Of a DNA stretch of 64,000 bases, positions 51,145-59,734 are shown in pieces (positions within the stretch are counted from its first letter, which is position 1; each line of letters begins with the position of its first letter). The notes under the pieces are model-generated. The model was given only the letters and a program-made list of their open reading frames with translations. It had not been told where the DNA came from and ran no database searches. Both the position numbers and the translations under genes were made by a program. This stretch comes from DATHBD01 sp035296325 (GTDB taxonomy: Bacteria; Actinomycetota; Actinomycetes; Mycobacteriales; Micromonosporaceae), in the NCBI GenBank assembly GCA_035296325.1, contig DATHBD010000068.1, positions 1-64,000 of the forward strand, given 5' to 3'.

Positions 51145-52491
51145 TCAGGCCGCGTCGGCCTGCTTGCGCCACCAGTCCTGGCCGGACTGCGGCAGCGTGT
51201 CGATCGGGTCGTGGTACGGGTAGGTGCGGGCGAGCGCATCGGCGTCACCGGACTCGAGCGAGGTGCGGTAGTTCTTCGTCCAGTACGTGACGCCGCGTTC
51301 CCGGTCGTACTCGGTGACCATGTGCACCCAGCGCTTGCCGACGTATGGCACGTCGCACACGATCCGCGGGGTGGCGTACCCGGGCAGGTAGCCCATGATG
51401 TCGTGCTGCAGCTGCTGCGCCTGCCAGACGGCGACCCGCCAGTGCTCCGCGCCGGGGATCATGTCGCACAGGTAGAAGTAGTACGGCAGGATGCTGGCCT
51501 CGCCCTGCAGCTTGAAGCACAGGTCGAGCAGGTCTGGGGTGGTCGCGTTCACGCCGCGCAGCAGGACGCCCTGGTTGCGCACGTCGCGTACGCCGACGTC
51601 GAGCATGGTCTGTGCGGCGCGTGCCACCAGCGGGGTCACCGAGTGGGCGTGGTTGACGTGGGTGTGGATGGCGAGGTTGACCCCGCGGGTGGCGGCGGTC
51701 GCGGCGACCCGGGCGACGCCGGCCACCACGTCGGGCTGTAGCCAGTGCTGGGGCAGCCCGGCGAGGGCCTTCGTGGCGAGCCGGATGTCGCGGATCGTGT
51801 CGAGGTCGAGCAGGCGCAGCAGGAACGCCTCCAGCGAGCGCCACGGCACGTTTGCCACGTCGCCGCCGGAGACCACGACGTCGCGTACGCCGGGGTGCTC
51901 GCGCAGATAGGCGATCATGCCGTCGTACCGGTCGACCGGCTTGAGCGTCAGCTTGAGCTTGGTCACGGCCGGGGTCGAGTTGCCGACGAGGTCCATCCGG
52001 GTGCAGTGCCCGCAGTACTGCGGGCAGGTGGAGAGCAGCTCGGCGAGGACCTTGGTCGGGTACCGGTGGGTGAGCCCTTCGGCGACCCACATGTCGTGTT
52101 CGTGCAGCGAGTCGCGGCTGGCGTGCGGGTGGCTCGGCCACGTCTGCTGCCGGTCGGAGGCGACCGGCAGCATGTACCGCCGGATCGGGTCGGCGTAAAG
52201 GGCGTCTGTTGTGGGCACCGCGTCGGGCACCATGGTGTTGACCATCTGCGGCGGGATCAGCATTGACATCGTGGCCAGGTCGCGCTGGTCGGCGGCGAGG
52301 TCGTCATAGAACCGCTCGTCGACGAGGTCGCCGTAGACGGCGCGTAGTTGCCCGATGTTCTTCAGGCAGTGCGCCCGCTGCCACTGGGCGGACTCCCACT
52401 CGGCGGGGGTCACATCGCGCCATCCGGGCAGCCGGGTCCAGTCCGGTTCGACGAGTTCACGGCGGCGGTAGACGTACGGCTGACCGGTCAT
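51145..52491 (-). CDS. kamA: Lysine 2,3-aminomutase family radical SAM enzyme (KamA)
   Basis: PLP- and SAM-dependent iron-sulphur enzyme converting L-lysine to L-beta-lysine. The 448-residue protein has Cys156, Cys160 and Cys163 in CPQYCGHC for the 4Fe-4S cluster and a C-terminal DVPYVGKRWV that sits where other KamAs have their PLP lysine (usually PGGGGK), so the motif is altered. Its start is 76 bp from kdd, divergent. Lysine-specific activity is inferred from the kdd-kamD-kamE-kal neighbours. The stop codon faces that of the GerMN gene across 7 bases. Confidence 0.85.
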   Translation of the reverse strand: MTGQPYVYRRRELVEPDWTRLPGWRDVTPAEWESAQWQRAHCLKNIGQLRAVYGDLVDERFYDDLAADQRDLATMSMLIPPQMVNTMVPDAVPTTDALYADPIRRYMLPVASDRQQTWPSHPHASRDSLHEHDMWVAEGLTHRYPTKVLAELLSTCPQYCGHCTRMDLVGNSTPAVTKLKLTLKPVDRYDGMIAYLREHPGVRDVVVSGGDVANVPWRSLEAFLLRLLDLDTIRDIRLATKALAGLPQHWLQPDVVAGVARVAATAATRGVNLAIHTHVNHAHSVTPLVARAAQTMLDVGVRDVRNQGVLLRGVNATTPDLLDLCFKLQGEASILPYYFYLCDMIPGAEHWRVAVWQAQQLQHDIMGYLPGYATPRIVCDVPYVGKRWVHMVTEYDRERGVTYWTKNYRTSLESGDADALARTYPYHDPIDTLPQSGQDWWRKQADAA

Positions 52492-52516
52492 ATCAGCAAC
52501 GTACTGGAGGATTTCT

Positions 52517-52534
52517 CGCGATAACAGTATCGTG
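52517..52534. promoter_or_regulatory. Inverted repeat between kamA and kdd, candidate operator
   Basis: CGCGATA-ACAG-TATCGTG; seven-base arms match in six of seven positions, with perfect inner GATA/TATC. It overlaps -10-like hexamers on both strands (TATCGT for kdd and TACTGT for kamA), so one bound regulator could control both transcripts. Confidence 0.5.
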
Positions 52535-52567
52535 CAGGATGATTTACGGAGCTGAGAGGATGACGCG

Positions 52568-53599
52568 GTGGATTCGTCGGTTGGTTTGCGTCGGGTGATC
52601 GCGCCGCCCGGCGTCCTGCCGCAGGCGGCTCAGCGCCTGGACACCCGCGCCGAGGTGGCGGCCGACGAGGTGCGGGTCTCGGTGGATCGGCTCAACCTCG
52701 ACGCGGCAAGCTTCCGGCAGTTGCAGGCCCGCTTCGGCGGGGACGGCGATGCCATCCGGACCGAGGTGCTCGCGATCATCGCGGCCCGCGGGAAGATGCA
52801 GAACCCGGACACCGGCTCCGGCGGCATGCTGCTCGGCACCGTCGCCGAGGTCGGTGCGGCGTCGCCGCTGGGGCTGCGCCCCGGCGACCGGATCGCCACC
52901 CTGGTGTCGCTCACCCTGACCCCGCTGCTCATCACGGACGGGTTGGCCGGTTGGGACGGGCGCAGCGAGCAGGTGCCCTGCACCGGGCACGCCATCCTGT
53001 TCGGCCGTTCGGCGGCGGTGGTGGTCCCCGACGACCTGCCGGCGGATCTCGCGCTCGGCGTCCTCGACGTGTGCGGAGCGCCGGCGCTCACCGCGCGGCT
53101 GGTGCGGCGCTACCCGGCGCCCCGGGTGGCGGTGCTGGGCGGCGCCGGCAAGAGCGGCTCGCTGGCGCTGGCGGCGGCGCGGTCGGCTGGCGCGAGCCGT
53201 ACCGTCGGGATCGTCCCGCACCGGGCGGAGGCCGTGCGGCTCGCCGCGGCCGGCGTGTGCGACGCGGTCGCGGTCGCCGACGCCCGCGACCCGGTCCGGC
53301 TCGCCCGGGCCGTCACGGCGGCCCTCGACGGGCCGGCCGACATCGTCGTGGTCTGCGTGGACGTGCCCGGGTGCGAGCACGGCGCGATCCTGGCCACCGC
53401 GCCCGGTGGCACGGTGATCTTCTTTTCGATGGCGACCTCGTTCGCGGCCGCTGCCCTGGGCGCGGAAGGGCTCGTCGCCGACGTCACGATGCTGATCGGC
53501 AACGGCTATGTGCCGGGGCACGCGGCGTTGGCGTTGGATCTGATCAGGTCGCAGCCCGGCGTGCGTCGGCTGTTCGAGGCGCGATTGGCGGCAGACTGA
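52568..53599 (+). CDS. kdd: L-erythro-3,5-diaminohexanoate dehydrogenase (Kdd)
   Basis: NAD(P)-dependent enzyme oxidising 3,5-diaminohexanoate to 5-amino-3-oxohexanoate in lysine degradation. The 343-residue protein has the characteristic GKMQNPDTGSGGML block, an alcohol-dehydrogenase-like Rossmann domain with VAVLGGAGKSGSLAL, and the long conserved N-terminal region. GTG at 52568 has GAGAGGATG upstream. It is the first gene of an operon ending with mutL-like; five genes follow with almost no gaps. Confidence 0.88.
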   Translation: MDSSVGLRRVIAPPGVLPQAAQRLDTRAEVAADEVRVSVDRLNLDAASFRQLQARFGGDGDAIRTEVLAIIAARGKMQNPDTGSGGMLLGTVAEVGAASPLGLRPGDRIATLVSLTLTPLLITDGLAGWDGRSEQVPCTGHAILFGRSAAVVVPDDLPADLALGVLDVCGAPALTARLVRRYPAPRVAVLGGAGKSGSLALAAARSAGASRTVGIVPHRAEAVRLAAAGVCDAVAVADARDPVRLARAVTAALDGPADIVVVCVDVPGCEHGAILATAPGGTVIFFSMATSFAAAALGAEGLVADVTMLIGNGYVPGHAALALDLIRSQPGVRRLFEARLAAD

Positions 53600-53604
53600 C
53601 CGTC

Positions 53605-55191
53605 ATGACCCCACCTGCACGCAACTCCGCACGGACCCTGTACCGCGGTGGTCGGGTCTACAGCCCGGCCGGGCCGGGCACTACCGCCGTGCTGGTCGAG
53701 GGCGACCGGATCGGCTGGGTAGGGGTGGACGCCGACGCGCCGCGCGCGGACACCGTGGTGGACCTGGCCGGTGCGCTGCTCGCACCGGCCTTTGTGGACG
53801 CCCACGTGCACGCCACCGACACCGGCGTCACGCTGCTCGGTCTGGACCTGGCCGGCACCCGCTCGGCAGCCGAGGTCACCGCGCGGGTGGCGGCGCACGC
53901 GGCGACGCTGCCCGGCGACGCGGTCGTGGTCGGCCACGGCTGGGACGAGTCCGGCTGGCCGGAGCAGGCCCCGCCGGACGCGGTGACGTTGGACCGGGCC
54001 GGTGGCGGGCGGCGGGTGTACCTCGCCCAGGCCTCGGTGCACTCGGCGGTCGTGTCCAGTGCGCTGCTGGCCGTCGCGCCGCGCGACGTGCCGGGCTACC
54101 ACGCCGGCGGTTGGCTGCGCCTGGCGGCCCACCACGCGGTACGGGCGGTGGCGTTGGGTTCGATCTCCCCGGCGCAGCGCCGGGCGGCGCAGCGCGCCAC
54201 GCTGGAGCGGGCGGCGTCGCTGGGCATCGCCGCGGTACACGAGTGCGGCGGTCCGGGCACCTCCAGCGAGGACGACTTCACCGGCCTGCTGGCGCTGTCG
54301 CGGGCCGGTGGGGTGCCGGCGGTGTACGGGTACTGGGGTGAGCTCGGCGGTGCCGCGAAGGCCCGCGATCTCGGCGCGGTCGGCGCCGGCGGCGACCTGT
54401 ACGCCGACGGGGCGATCGGCGCGCACACCGCCTGCCTGCGCGAGCCCTACCATGACCGCAACCCCGGCCACGCCGACGCCCGTGGCCACCGCTACCTCAC
54501 CGCGGCGCAGGTGAGCGGGCACCTGGTGGACTGCGCGCGGCACACCATGCAGGGCGGCTTCCACGCCATCGGCGACGCCGCCATCGCGACCGTCCTGGAC
54601 GGCCTGGCCCTCGCCGACACCGCGCTCGGTGGGGGGCGCGTGCGGGCCGGCCGGCACCGCGTCGAGCATGTCGAGATCCTGGACGAGGCGCTCATCGCGG
54701 GGCTGGCCGACTTCGGCGTCGTGGCCAGCATGCAGCCGGCGTTCGACCGGCTCTGGGGCGGCACCCACGGCATGTACGCGCAGCGTCTGGGCGTGGCGCG
54801 GTCGTTGGCGTCAAACCCGGTCGGCGCCCTCGCCGCCGCCGGCGTTGCCCTGGCGTTCGGCTCGGACTCCCCGGTCACGCCGCTGGACCCCTGGGGCACC
54901 GTGCTCGCCGCGACCCGCCACCACAACCCGGCGCAGCGCATCGACCTGCCGGCGGCCTTCGCCGCGCACACCGTCGGGGGTTGGCGGGCAGCCGGCGTGG
55001 ACGACGAAGGGCTGCTGCTGCCCGGGTCGCCGGCGACCTTCGCGGTGTGGCACTGGCCCGGGACGTTCCGCGGCGGTCTGCCCGCGCCACCCGAGCCCGC
55101 CGCGGCCGGGCCCACCGGCCCCGACCCGTACGGTGCGCCGATCTGCCGGCGCACCGTGCGGCGTGGCGAGGTGATCTATGCGAGCGGGTGA
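53605..55191 (+). CDS. YtcJ-like metal-dependent amidohydrolase
   Basis: A 528-residue amidohydrolase. The metal-binding HxH is VDAHVH (His67 and His69); further motifs are GGFHAIGDAAI, RHRVEHVEIL and FGSDSPVTPLDPWG. The closest known type is YtcJ/NfdA. It starts 5 bases after kdd and overlaps kamD by 14 bases, so it is part of the lysine operon, yet no amidohydrolase is part of the established lysine fermentation route. Possible roles include deacylating an N-substituted lysine intermediate; this is speculation. Confidence 0.85.
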   Translation: MTPPARNSARTLYRGGRVYSPAGPGTTAVLVEGDRIGWVGVDADAPRADTVVDLAGALLAPAFVDAHVHATDTGVTLLGLDLAGTRSAAEVTARVAAHAATLPGDAVVVGHGWDESGWPEQAPPDAVTLDRAGGGRRVYLAQASVHSAVVSSALLAVAPRDVPGYHAGGWLRLAAHHAVRAVALGSISPAQRRAAQRATLERAASLGIAAVHECGGPGTSSEDDFTGLLALSRAGGVPAVYGYWGELGGAAKARDLGAVGAGGDLYADGAIGAHTACLREPYHDRNPGHADARGHRYLTAAQVSGHLVDCARHTMQGGFHAIGDAAIATVLDGLALADTALGGGRVRAGRHRVEHVEILDEALIAGLADFGVVASMQPAFDRLWGGTHGMYAQRLGVARSLASNPVGALAAAGVALAFGSDSPVTPLDPWGTVLAATRHHNPAQRIDLPAAFAAHTVGGWRAAGVDDEGLLLPGSPATFAVWHWPGTFRGGLPAPPEPAAAGPTGPDPYGAPICRRTVRRGEVIYASG

Positions 55192-56773
55192 GGGCGATGA
55201 GTCAGGGGACCCGGTGGGTCGGCTGAGGCTCGACCCGGCGACGGTGGCGCACGCCCGGACCCTGGCCGCGCGGGCCGGGCAGCCGGTGGTGGAGCTGGCG
55301 CGCGGGCACACCACGGTGTCGGTTGAGCGGGCGGTGCTGCGCCTGGCCGGGGTGGGCGGTGCCGACCCGGACGGCATCCCGTGGGTGAACCGCCTCGTCG
55401 ACGCCGTCGCCGCCGATGTCGGCCTGGGCGCCGGCGTGGCCCTGCCGGTGTTCGCCGCACTCGCCGCCGACGGCGACCCGGACCTGACCCGGCTGGCCCA
55501 GCGTGCCGCCGCCGGTTCAGTACGCTTCGCGGTGCCCACCGGGCCGGATGCCGTCGCCGCCCGGCGGGCCGCCCGGGAGGTCGTCGGTGCCGGGATCGGT
55601 CGCATCGACGCCCGTCGGGCCGAGCGCGAGCGCCTGGTCAGCCGGCACGGGGACCCGGGGCGGCGGCCCTGGATCTACCTGATCGTCGCGACCGGCGACA
55701 TCCAGGAGGACATCCCGCAGGCCCAGGCGGCGGCGCGGGCCGGCGCGGACGTGATCGCGGTGATCCGATCCACCGGCCAGTCGCTGCTGGACTACGTGCC
55801 CGAGGGCGCGACCCGGGAAGGCTTCGCCGGCACGTACGCCACGCAGGAGAACTTCCGGCTGATGCGCGCGGCGCTGGACGAGTCCTCGCGCGAGCTGGGG
55901 CGCTACGTGCGGCTGACCAACTACGCCTCCGGGCTGTGCATGCCGGAGATCGCCACACTGGCCGGGCTGGAGCGCCTGGACATGATGCTCAACGACTCGA
56001 TGTACGGCATCCTGTTCCGCGACATCAACCCGGTCCGCACCTTCGTCGACCAGCGGTTCTCCCGGCAGATCCACGCCCGCGCCGGAATCATCATCAACAC
56101 CGGCGAGGACAACTACCTGACCACCGCCGACGCGGTGGAGGCCGCGCACACCGTCACGGTGTCGCAACTGCTCAACGAGTACTTCGCGCACGAGGCGGGC
56201 CTGGCCGACTGGCAGCTCGGCATCGGGCACGCCTTCGAGATCAACCCGGACCTGCCGGAGTCGTTCCGCCTGGAGTTGGCGCACGCCCTGCTGGCCCGCG
56301 AGCTGTTCCCGGACGCGCCGCTGAAGTGGATGCCGCCCACCAAGCACATGACCGGCGACGTGTTCCGCGGCAACCTCCTCGACGGGTTCTTCAACCTGGC
56401 CGGCGTCCTCACCGGACAGAGCATCCTGCTGGTCGGCATGATGACCGAGGCGGTGGCCACGCCGTGGCTGTCCGACCGGGACATCGCGCTGCAGAACGTG
56501 CGGTACGTGCTGGGCGCGGCGGGTGGGCTGGCCGAGGACTTCGCACCGGCGCCGGGTGGGTTCATCCAGCGCCGCGCCCACCTGGTCCTCGACGAGGCGG
56601 TCGGGCTGCTGGAGCGCATCGTGGACGGTGGGCTGCTCGACGCGATCGGCGCCGGCACGTTCGGGATCATGAAGCGGCCCGCGGACCGCGGCAAGGGACG
56701 CGACGGGGTCGCCCGGCATGAGCCCGGCTACTACAACCCTGCCACCGAGATCCTCGAGGGGACGGCGCGATGA
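55178..56773 (+). CDS. kamD: Lysine 5,6-aminomutase alpha subunit (KamD)
   Basis: Large subunit of the adenosylcobalamin- and PLP-dependent mutase moving the terminal amino group of beta-lysine to give 3,5-diaminohexanoate. The 531-residue protein has VIRSTGQSLLDYVPEG, LTNYASGLCMPE, LNDSMYGILFRDINP and MPPTKHMTGD, typical of KamD. It overlaps the amidohydrolase by 14 bases and kamE by four. The N-terminus is slightly longer than that of clostridial KamD. Confidence 0.95.
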   Translation: MRAGEGDESGDPVGRLRLDPATVAHARTLAARAGQPVVELARGHTTVSVERAVLRLAGVGGADPDGIPWVNRLVDAVAADVGLGAGVALPVFAALAADGDPDLTRLAQRAAAGSVRFAVPTGPDAVAARRAAREVVGAGIGRIDARRAERERLVSRHGDPGRRPWIYLIVATGDIQEDIPQAQAAARAGADVIAVIRSTGQSLLDYVPEGATREGFAGTYATQENFRLMRAALDESSRELGRYVRLTNYASGLCMPEIATLAGLERLDMMLNDSMYGILFRDINPVRTFVDQRFSRQIHARAGIIINTGEDNYLTTADAVEAAHTVTVSQLLNEYFAHEAGLADWQLGIGHAFEINPDLPESFRLELAHALLARELFPDAPLKWMPPTKHMTGDVFRGNLLDGFFNLAGVLTGQSILLVGMMTEAVATPWLSDRDIALQNVRYVLGAAGGLAEDFAPAPGGFIQRRAHLVLDEAVGLLERIVDGGLLDAIGAGTFGIMKRPADRGKGRDGVARHEPGYYNPATEILEGTAR

Positions 56774-57507
56774 CGACGGGCACGGTCGTGCGGCCCTACG
56801 GCGACACCACCGGCGACGGCATGGTCCAGGTGTCGTTCACCCTGCCGGTGGCGGCCGACAAGCGGGCCGAGGGGGCGGCGCTGCAACTCGCCGCGAAGAT
56901 GGGGCTGGAGCCGGCGATGGTGGTGCACACCCGGGCCATCGGGGCGGCGTACACGTTTTTCGTGGTGTACGGCAAGGTCAGCCACCTGGTCGACCTGTCC
57001 CAGGTCCGGGTGATGGAGCGCGACTTCGCGCTGCTCACGCCGACCGAGGTCAACGCGGAGGTGCGCCGGCGGCTGCGCCGCAAACTCGTCGTGGTCGGCG
57101 CGTGCATCGGCTCCGACGCGCACACCGTCGGTATCGACGCCATCCTCAACGTCAAGGGCGTGGCCGGCGAGAAAGGCCTGGAGTACTACCGCGAGCTGCG
57201 GGTGGTGAACCTCGGCGCGCAGGTCACCGTGCCCGAGCTGGTGGCCCGGGCCACCGCCGAGCGCGCGGACGCCGTGCTGGTCAGCCAGGTCGTCACGCAG
57301 CGCGACGCGCACCTGCACAACACCCGGGAGATGAGCGCCGCGTTCCGTGAGGCGTTCCCGGCCGGGCGCCGCCCCCTGCTCGTGGTGGGCGGGCCCCGCT
57401 TCGACGAGCTGATGGCCGCCGACCTGGGCGTGGACCGGATCTTCGGCCGCGGCACGACGCCCCGCGAGGTCGCCAGCTACCTCGTCGATGCGATGGTGCC
57501 CCGATGA
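56770..57507 (+). CDS. kamE: Lysine 5,6-aminomutase beta subunit (KamE), cobalamin-binding
   Basis: Small subunit carrying adenosylcobalamin and PLP. The 245-residue protein has the B12 motif Asp116-x-His118-x-x-Gly121 (DAHTVG) and Lys129 in LNVKG, equivalent to the PLP lysine of the family. The Rossmann-like C-terminal part ends with DLGVDRIFGRGTTP. The ATG overlaps kamD by four bases and its stop overlaps the next gene by four. Confidence 0.95.
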   Translation: MTTGTVVRPYGDTTGDGMVQVSFTLPVAADKRAEGAALQLAAKMGLEPAMVVHTRAIGAAYTFFVVYGKVSHLVDLSQVRVMERDFALLTPTEVNAEVRRRLRRKLVVVGACIGSDAHTVGIDAILNVKGVAGEKGLEYYRELRVVNLGAQVTVPELVARATAERADAVLVSQVVTQRDAHLHNTREMSAAFREAFPAGRRPLLVVGGPRFDELMAADLGVDRIFGRGTTPREVASYLVDAMVPR

Positions 57508-57905
57508 CCGAGGATCAGCGAAGCGAGCACCTCGGCGTCACCGTGACACACCGCCGGTACGTGCCCTACGCCCACGCCCACTACGCCGGCAACCTGGTCG
57601 ACGGCGCGTACGTGCTCGGCCTGTTCGGCGACGTCGCCACCGAGGTGTGCATCCGCACCGACGGCGACGAGGGCCTGTTCGCCGGGTACGCGCAGGTGCG
57701 CTTCGTCGCCCCGGTGCGCGCCGGGGACGTCGTCGAGGTGCGCGCCCGGGTGTCGGCGGTCGGCAACCGCAGCCGCACGCTGGAGTTCACCTGCGCGGTG
57801 GTGTGCCGGGGCCGGCCCGACGTTTCGCCCTCGGCCGCAGCGGTTGTGGACCCGCCGCTGGTCGCGGTCGTGGCGACCGGCACAGTGGTGGTGCCATCCC
57901 GGTGA
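57504..57905 (+). CDS. kal: 3-aminobutyryl-CoA ammonia-lyase-like protein (Kal)
   Basis: Hot-dog-fold protein of 133 residues. HAHYAGNLVDGAYVLGLFGDVATE and DEGLFAGYAQVRF are the conserved blocks of Kal, which removes ammonia from L-3-aminobutyryl-CoA to give crotonyl-CoA. The start codon overlaps the kamE stop. An unrelated hot-dog role cannot be excluded, but the position next to kamDE favours Kal. Confidence 0.85.
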   Translation: MTEDQRSEHLGVTVTHRRYVPYAHAHYAGNLVDGAYVLGLFGDVATEVCIRTDGDEGLFAGYAQVRFVAPVRAGDVVEVRARVSAVGNRSRTLEFTCAVVCRGRPDVSPSAAAVVDPPLVAVVATGTVVVPSR

Positions 57906-59245
57906 GCGCCGATGTGGTGGTCAGCGCCGGCGTCGCAGCGAACGCCGAGGTCGTGGTGTGCGCCGACCTCGGCTCGACCGACACCAAGGTGGCTGCGGTG
58001 GACGTCCGGGCCGGCGTGCTCCTGGCTGCGGCGAGTTCCCCGACGACGACCGGCAGCGACGTGCTGCACGGCCTCGACGCGGCGCTGGCGGCCCTGGCGG
58101 TTCGCCTGCCCGGCGTCGACCTGTCGGCGGTGCGGGCCTGCTCGTCGGCGGGCGGCGGGCTGCGGCTGGCCGTCGTCGGGTACGAAACGCTGGTCAGCGC
58201 CCTGGCCGGGCGGCGGGTGGCGTTGACCGCCGGGGCGCAGGTGGTGCACGTCGTCGCCGGGCGGTTGGGTGCGGCCGACCTCGCCGCGTTGGCCGCCGCG
58301 AGGCCGGACATGGTGCTGCTGGTGGGCGGCACCGACGGCGGCGACGCCGACGTGCTGCGACACAACGCCGCCGCGCTGGCCGCCGGGCCGGCGGTGCCCG
58401 TCGTGGTGGCCGGCAACGTCGACGCCCGCGGCGACGCCGTGGCGGCTCTGGGTGGGCGGGGAGTCGGCGTGGCCAACGTCCTGCCCCGGATCGGTGCGCT
58501 GTGTCCGGAACCGGCCCGCACGGCGATCCGCGACGGGTTCCTCCGCCACGTCATTGGCGGCGAGCGGCTCTCCAGCGGCCCGCGGCTCCGCTCCCTCGTG
58601 CGTGCGGCCACTCCGGACACGGTGCTGACGGCGGTGCGGTTACTGGCCGCGCAGACCGGTCACGACCTGCTCGTGGTGGACGTGGGCGGTGCCACCACCG
58701 ATGTGTACTCCGCGGTCGGTGCCGACGACGACGCCGGCGGGGCTCGACCCGACGCCGCGGCCGTGGCCGGACAGCTGTGGTGCGCCCGCACCGTCGAGGG
58801 GGACCTCGGCGTGCGCGGCGGCGCGGGCGGTGTGGTCGCCGCGGCCCTCAGTGAACGCCTGATCGACCCGGCGCAGGCCGATGCGCTGGGGTCGGCGCTG
58901 CCGGACCTCGCGGCGCGCCCACCCGGCGCCCTCGCGCACGTCGATCTTCAGCTTGCCGCGCTCGCGGTGGTGGTCGCGCTGCGGCGGCATGCCCGGACCG
59001 GACGCGACCTGCGCGGGGTGCGGCTGGTGGTGGGCTCCGGCGGTGTGCTGCGGCACGCACCGCGCGACGCGGCACTCGGCGTGCTCGCCCGGGCTGTGGC
59101 GGACACCGGGGGCGGCTGGGCGCTGCCGCGCAGCCCGGCATGCATCGTCGATGGCGACTACGTTCTCGCCGCGGTGGGCCTGCTCGCGGACGGCCATCAT
59201 AGGGCCGCCGGTGCCCTGCTGCGACGTGATCTGGACAGTCGGTGA
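57902..59245 (+). CDS. MutL/GlmL-like ATPase, putative aminomutase reactivating factor
   Basis: A 447-residue ASKHA-fold protein of the MutL/GlmL family, which accompanies B12-dependent mutases and is thought to reactivate them. It has ADLGSTDTKVAAVD near the N-terminus, a second nucleotide motif VVDVGGATTDVYS, and the late block GSGGVLRHAP. The GTG overlaps the kal stop (GTGA). In clostridial lysine loci this protein is encoded near kamDE. A hairpin at 59285-59310 ends the operon. Confidence 0.85.
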   Translation: MSADVVVSAGVAANAEVVVCADLGSTDTKVAAVDVRAGVLLAAASSPTTTGSDVLHGLDAALAALAVRLPGVDLSAVRACSSAGGGLRLAVVGYETLVSALAGRRVALTAGAQVVHVVAGRLGAADLAALAAARPDMVLLVGGTDGGDADVLRHNAAALAAGPAVPVVVAGNVDARGDAVAALGGRGVGVANVLPRIGALCPEPARTAIRDGFLRHVIGGERLSSGPRLRSLVRAATPDTVLTAVRLLAAQTGHDLLVVDVGGATTDVYSAVGADDDAGGARPDAAAVAGQLWCARTVEGDLGVRGGAGGVVAAALSERLIDPAQADALGSALPDLAARPPGALAHVDLQLAALAVVVALRRHARTGRDLRGVRLVVGSGGVLRHAPRDAALGVLARAVADTGGGWALPRSPACIVDGDYVLAAVGLLADGHHRAAGALLRRDLDSR

Positions 59246-59284
59246 GGCCGGAATGAGGCTTGGTTGCGACACGCCGACGATTCC

Positions 59285-59310
59285 GTCAACCACTCCGGGG
59301 GGTGGTTGAC
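59285..59310 (+). terminator. Hairpin after the lysine operon
   Basis: Perfect nine-base arms GTCAACCAC and GTGGTTGAC around an eight-base loop, 40 bases after the mutL-like stop. A good -35-like TTGACA is embedded in its right arm. Confidence 0.65.
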
Positions 59311-59336
59311 AGACCCCCCGGTCCTGGACGTACCGT
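59306..59336 (+). promoter_or_regulatory. Candidate promoter: TTGACA, 19-base spacer, TACCGT
   Basis: A perfect -35 hexamer with a TANNNT -10 in the 489-bp gap before lnt. The spacing is one base over the usual range. Expected start near 59343. Confidence 0.45.
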
Positions 59337-59342
59337 CCGTGG

Positions 59343-59640
59343 GTCCTACCTCGGTAAGGGCGACCAACGGTTCGTTTCACCCTTTCGTCCCCGGTTCCAG
59401 CGGCGGGTCCTCCTGACTCGTCGGCGGCAGGTCCCGCGGACGGTCGGGGCGGGTGTCGAAGGTCGGTCGTCCTCCGGCGTACGGGCAGGGGGGTCACGCG
59501 GTCAGTAGACAACGGCCCCGTGCGGGCAGCCAGCACGCATCGGGTTGGAACGAAGGTCGCTCACACGTCGCCTGCACGCCGGTCGGGAAGGGCCTGGGAG
59601 CGCGGGGCGCGGCAATCGCCGCGCCCCGATTCCCGTTTGC
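59343..59640 (+). ncRNA. Candidate non-coding RNA or long leader upstream of lnt
   Basis: From the predicted start of the TTGACA/TACCGT promoter to just beyond a perfect 11-bp hairpin (59603-59628), about 300 bases with no convincing reading frame. It could instead be part of a 390-base leader of lnt. It does not match RNase P, tmRNA, SRP or a tRNA by inspection. A 6S-like (Ms1/scr3559) RNA is conceivable from size, but no conserved element was recognised. Confidence 0.3.
59603..59628 (+). terminator. Strong 11-bp hairpin ahead of lnt
   Basis: Perfect 11-base arms (59603-59613, 59618-59628) with an AATC loop, followed by ATTCCCGTTT. It is the strongest simple hairpin in the window and would end the upstream RNA or attenuate lnt. 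Confidence 0.6.
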
Positions 59641-59734
59641 GGGCGATTCGCCGGCAGATGGTGCGGGCCATTCGCCGATGGGCCCAACGCCCAGCACAAT
59701 AGAGGCCGGTGGTTCCGGCAGACGGGTTGCGCGC

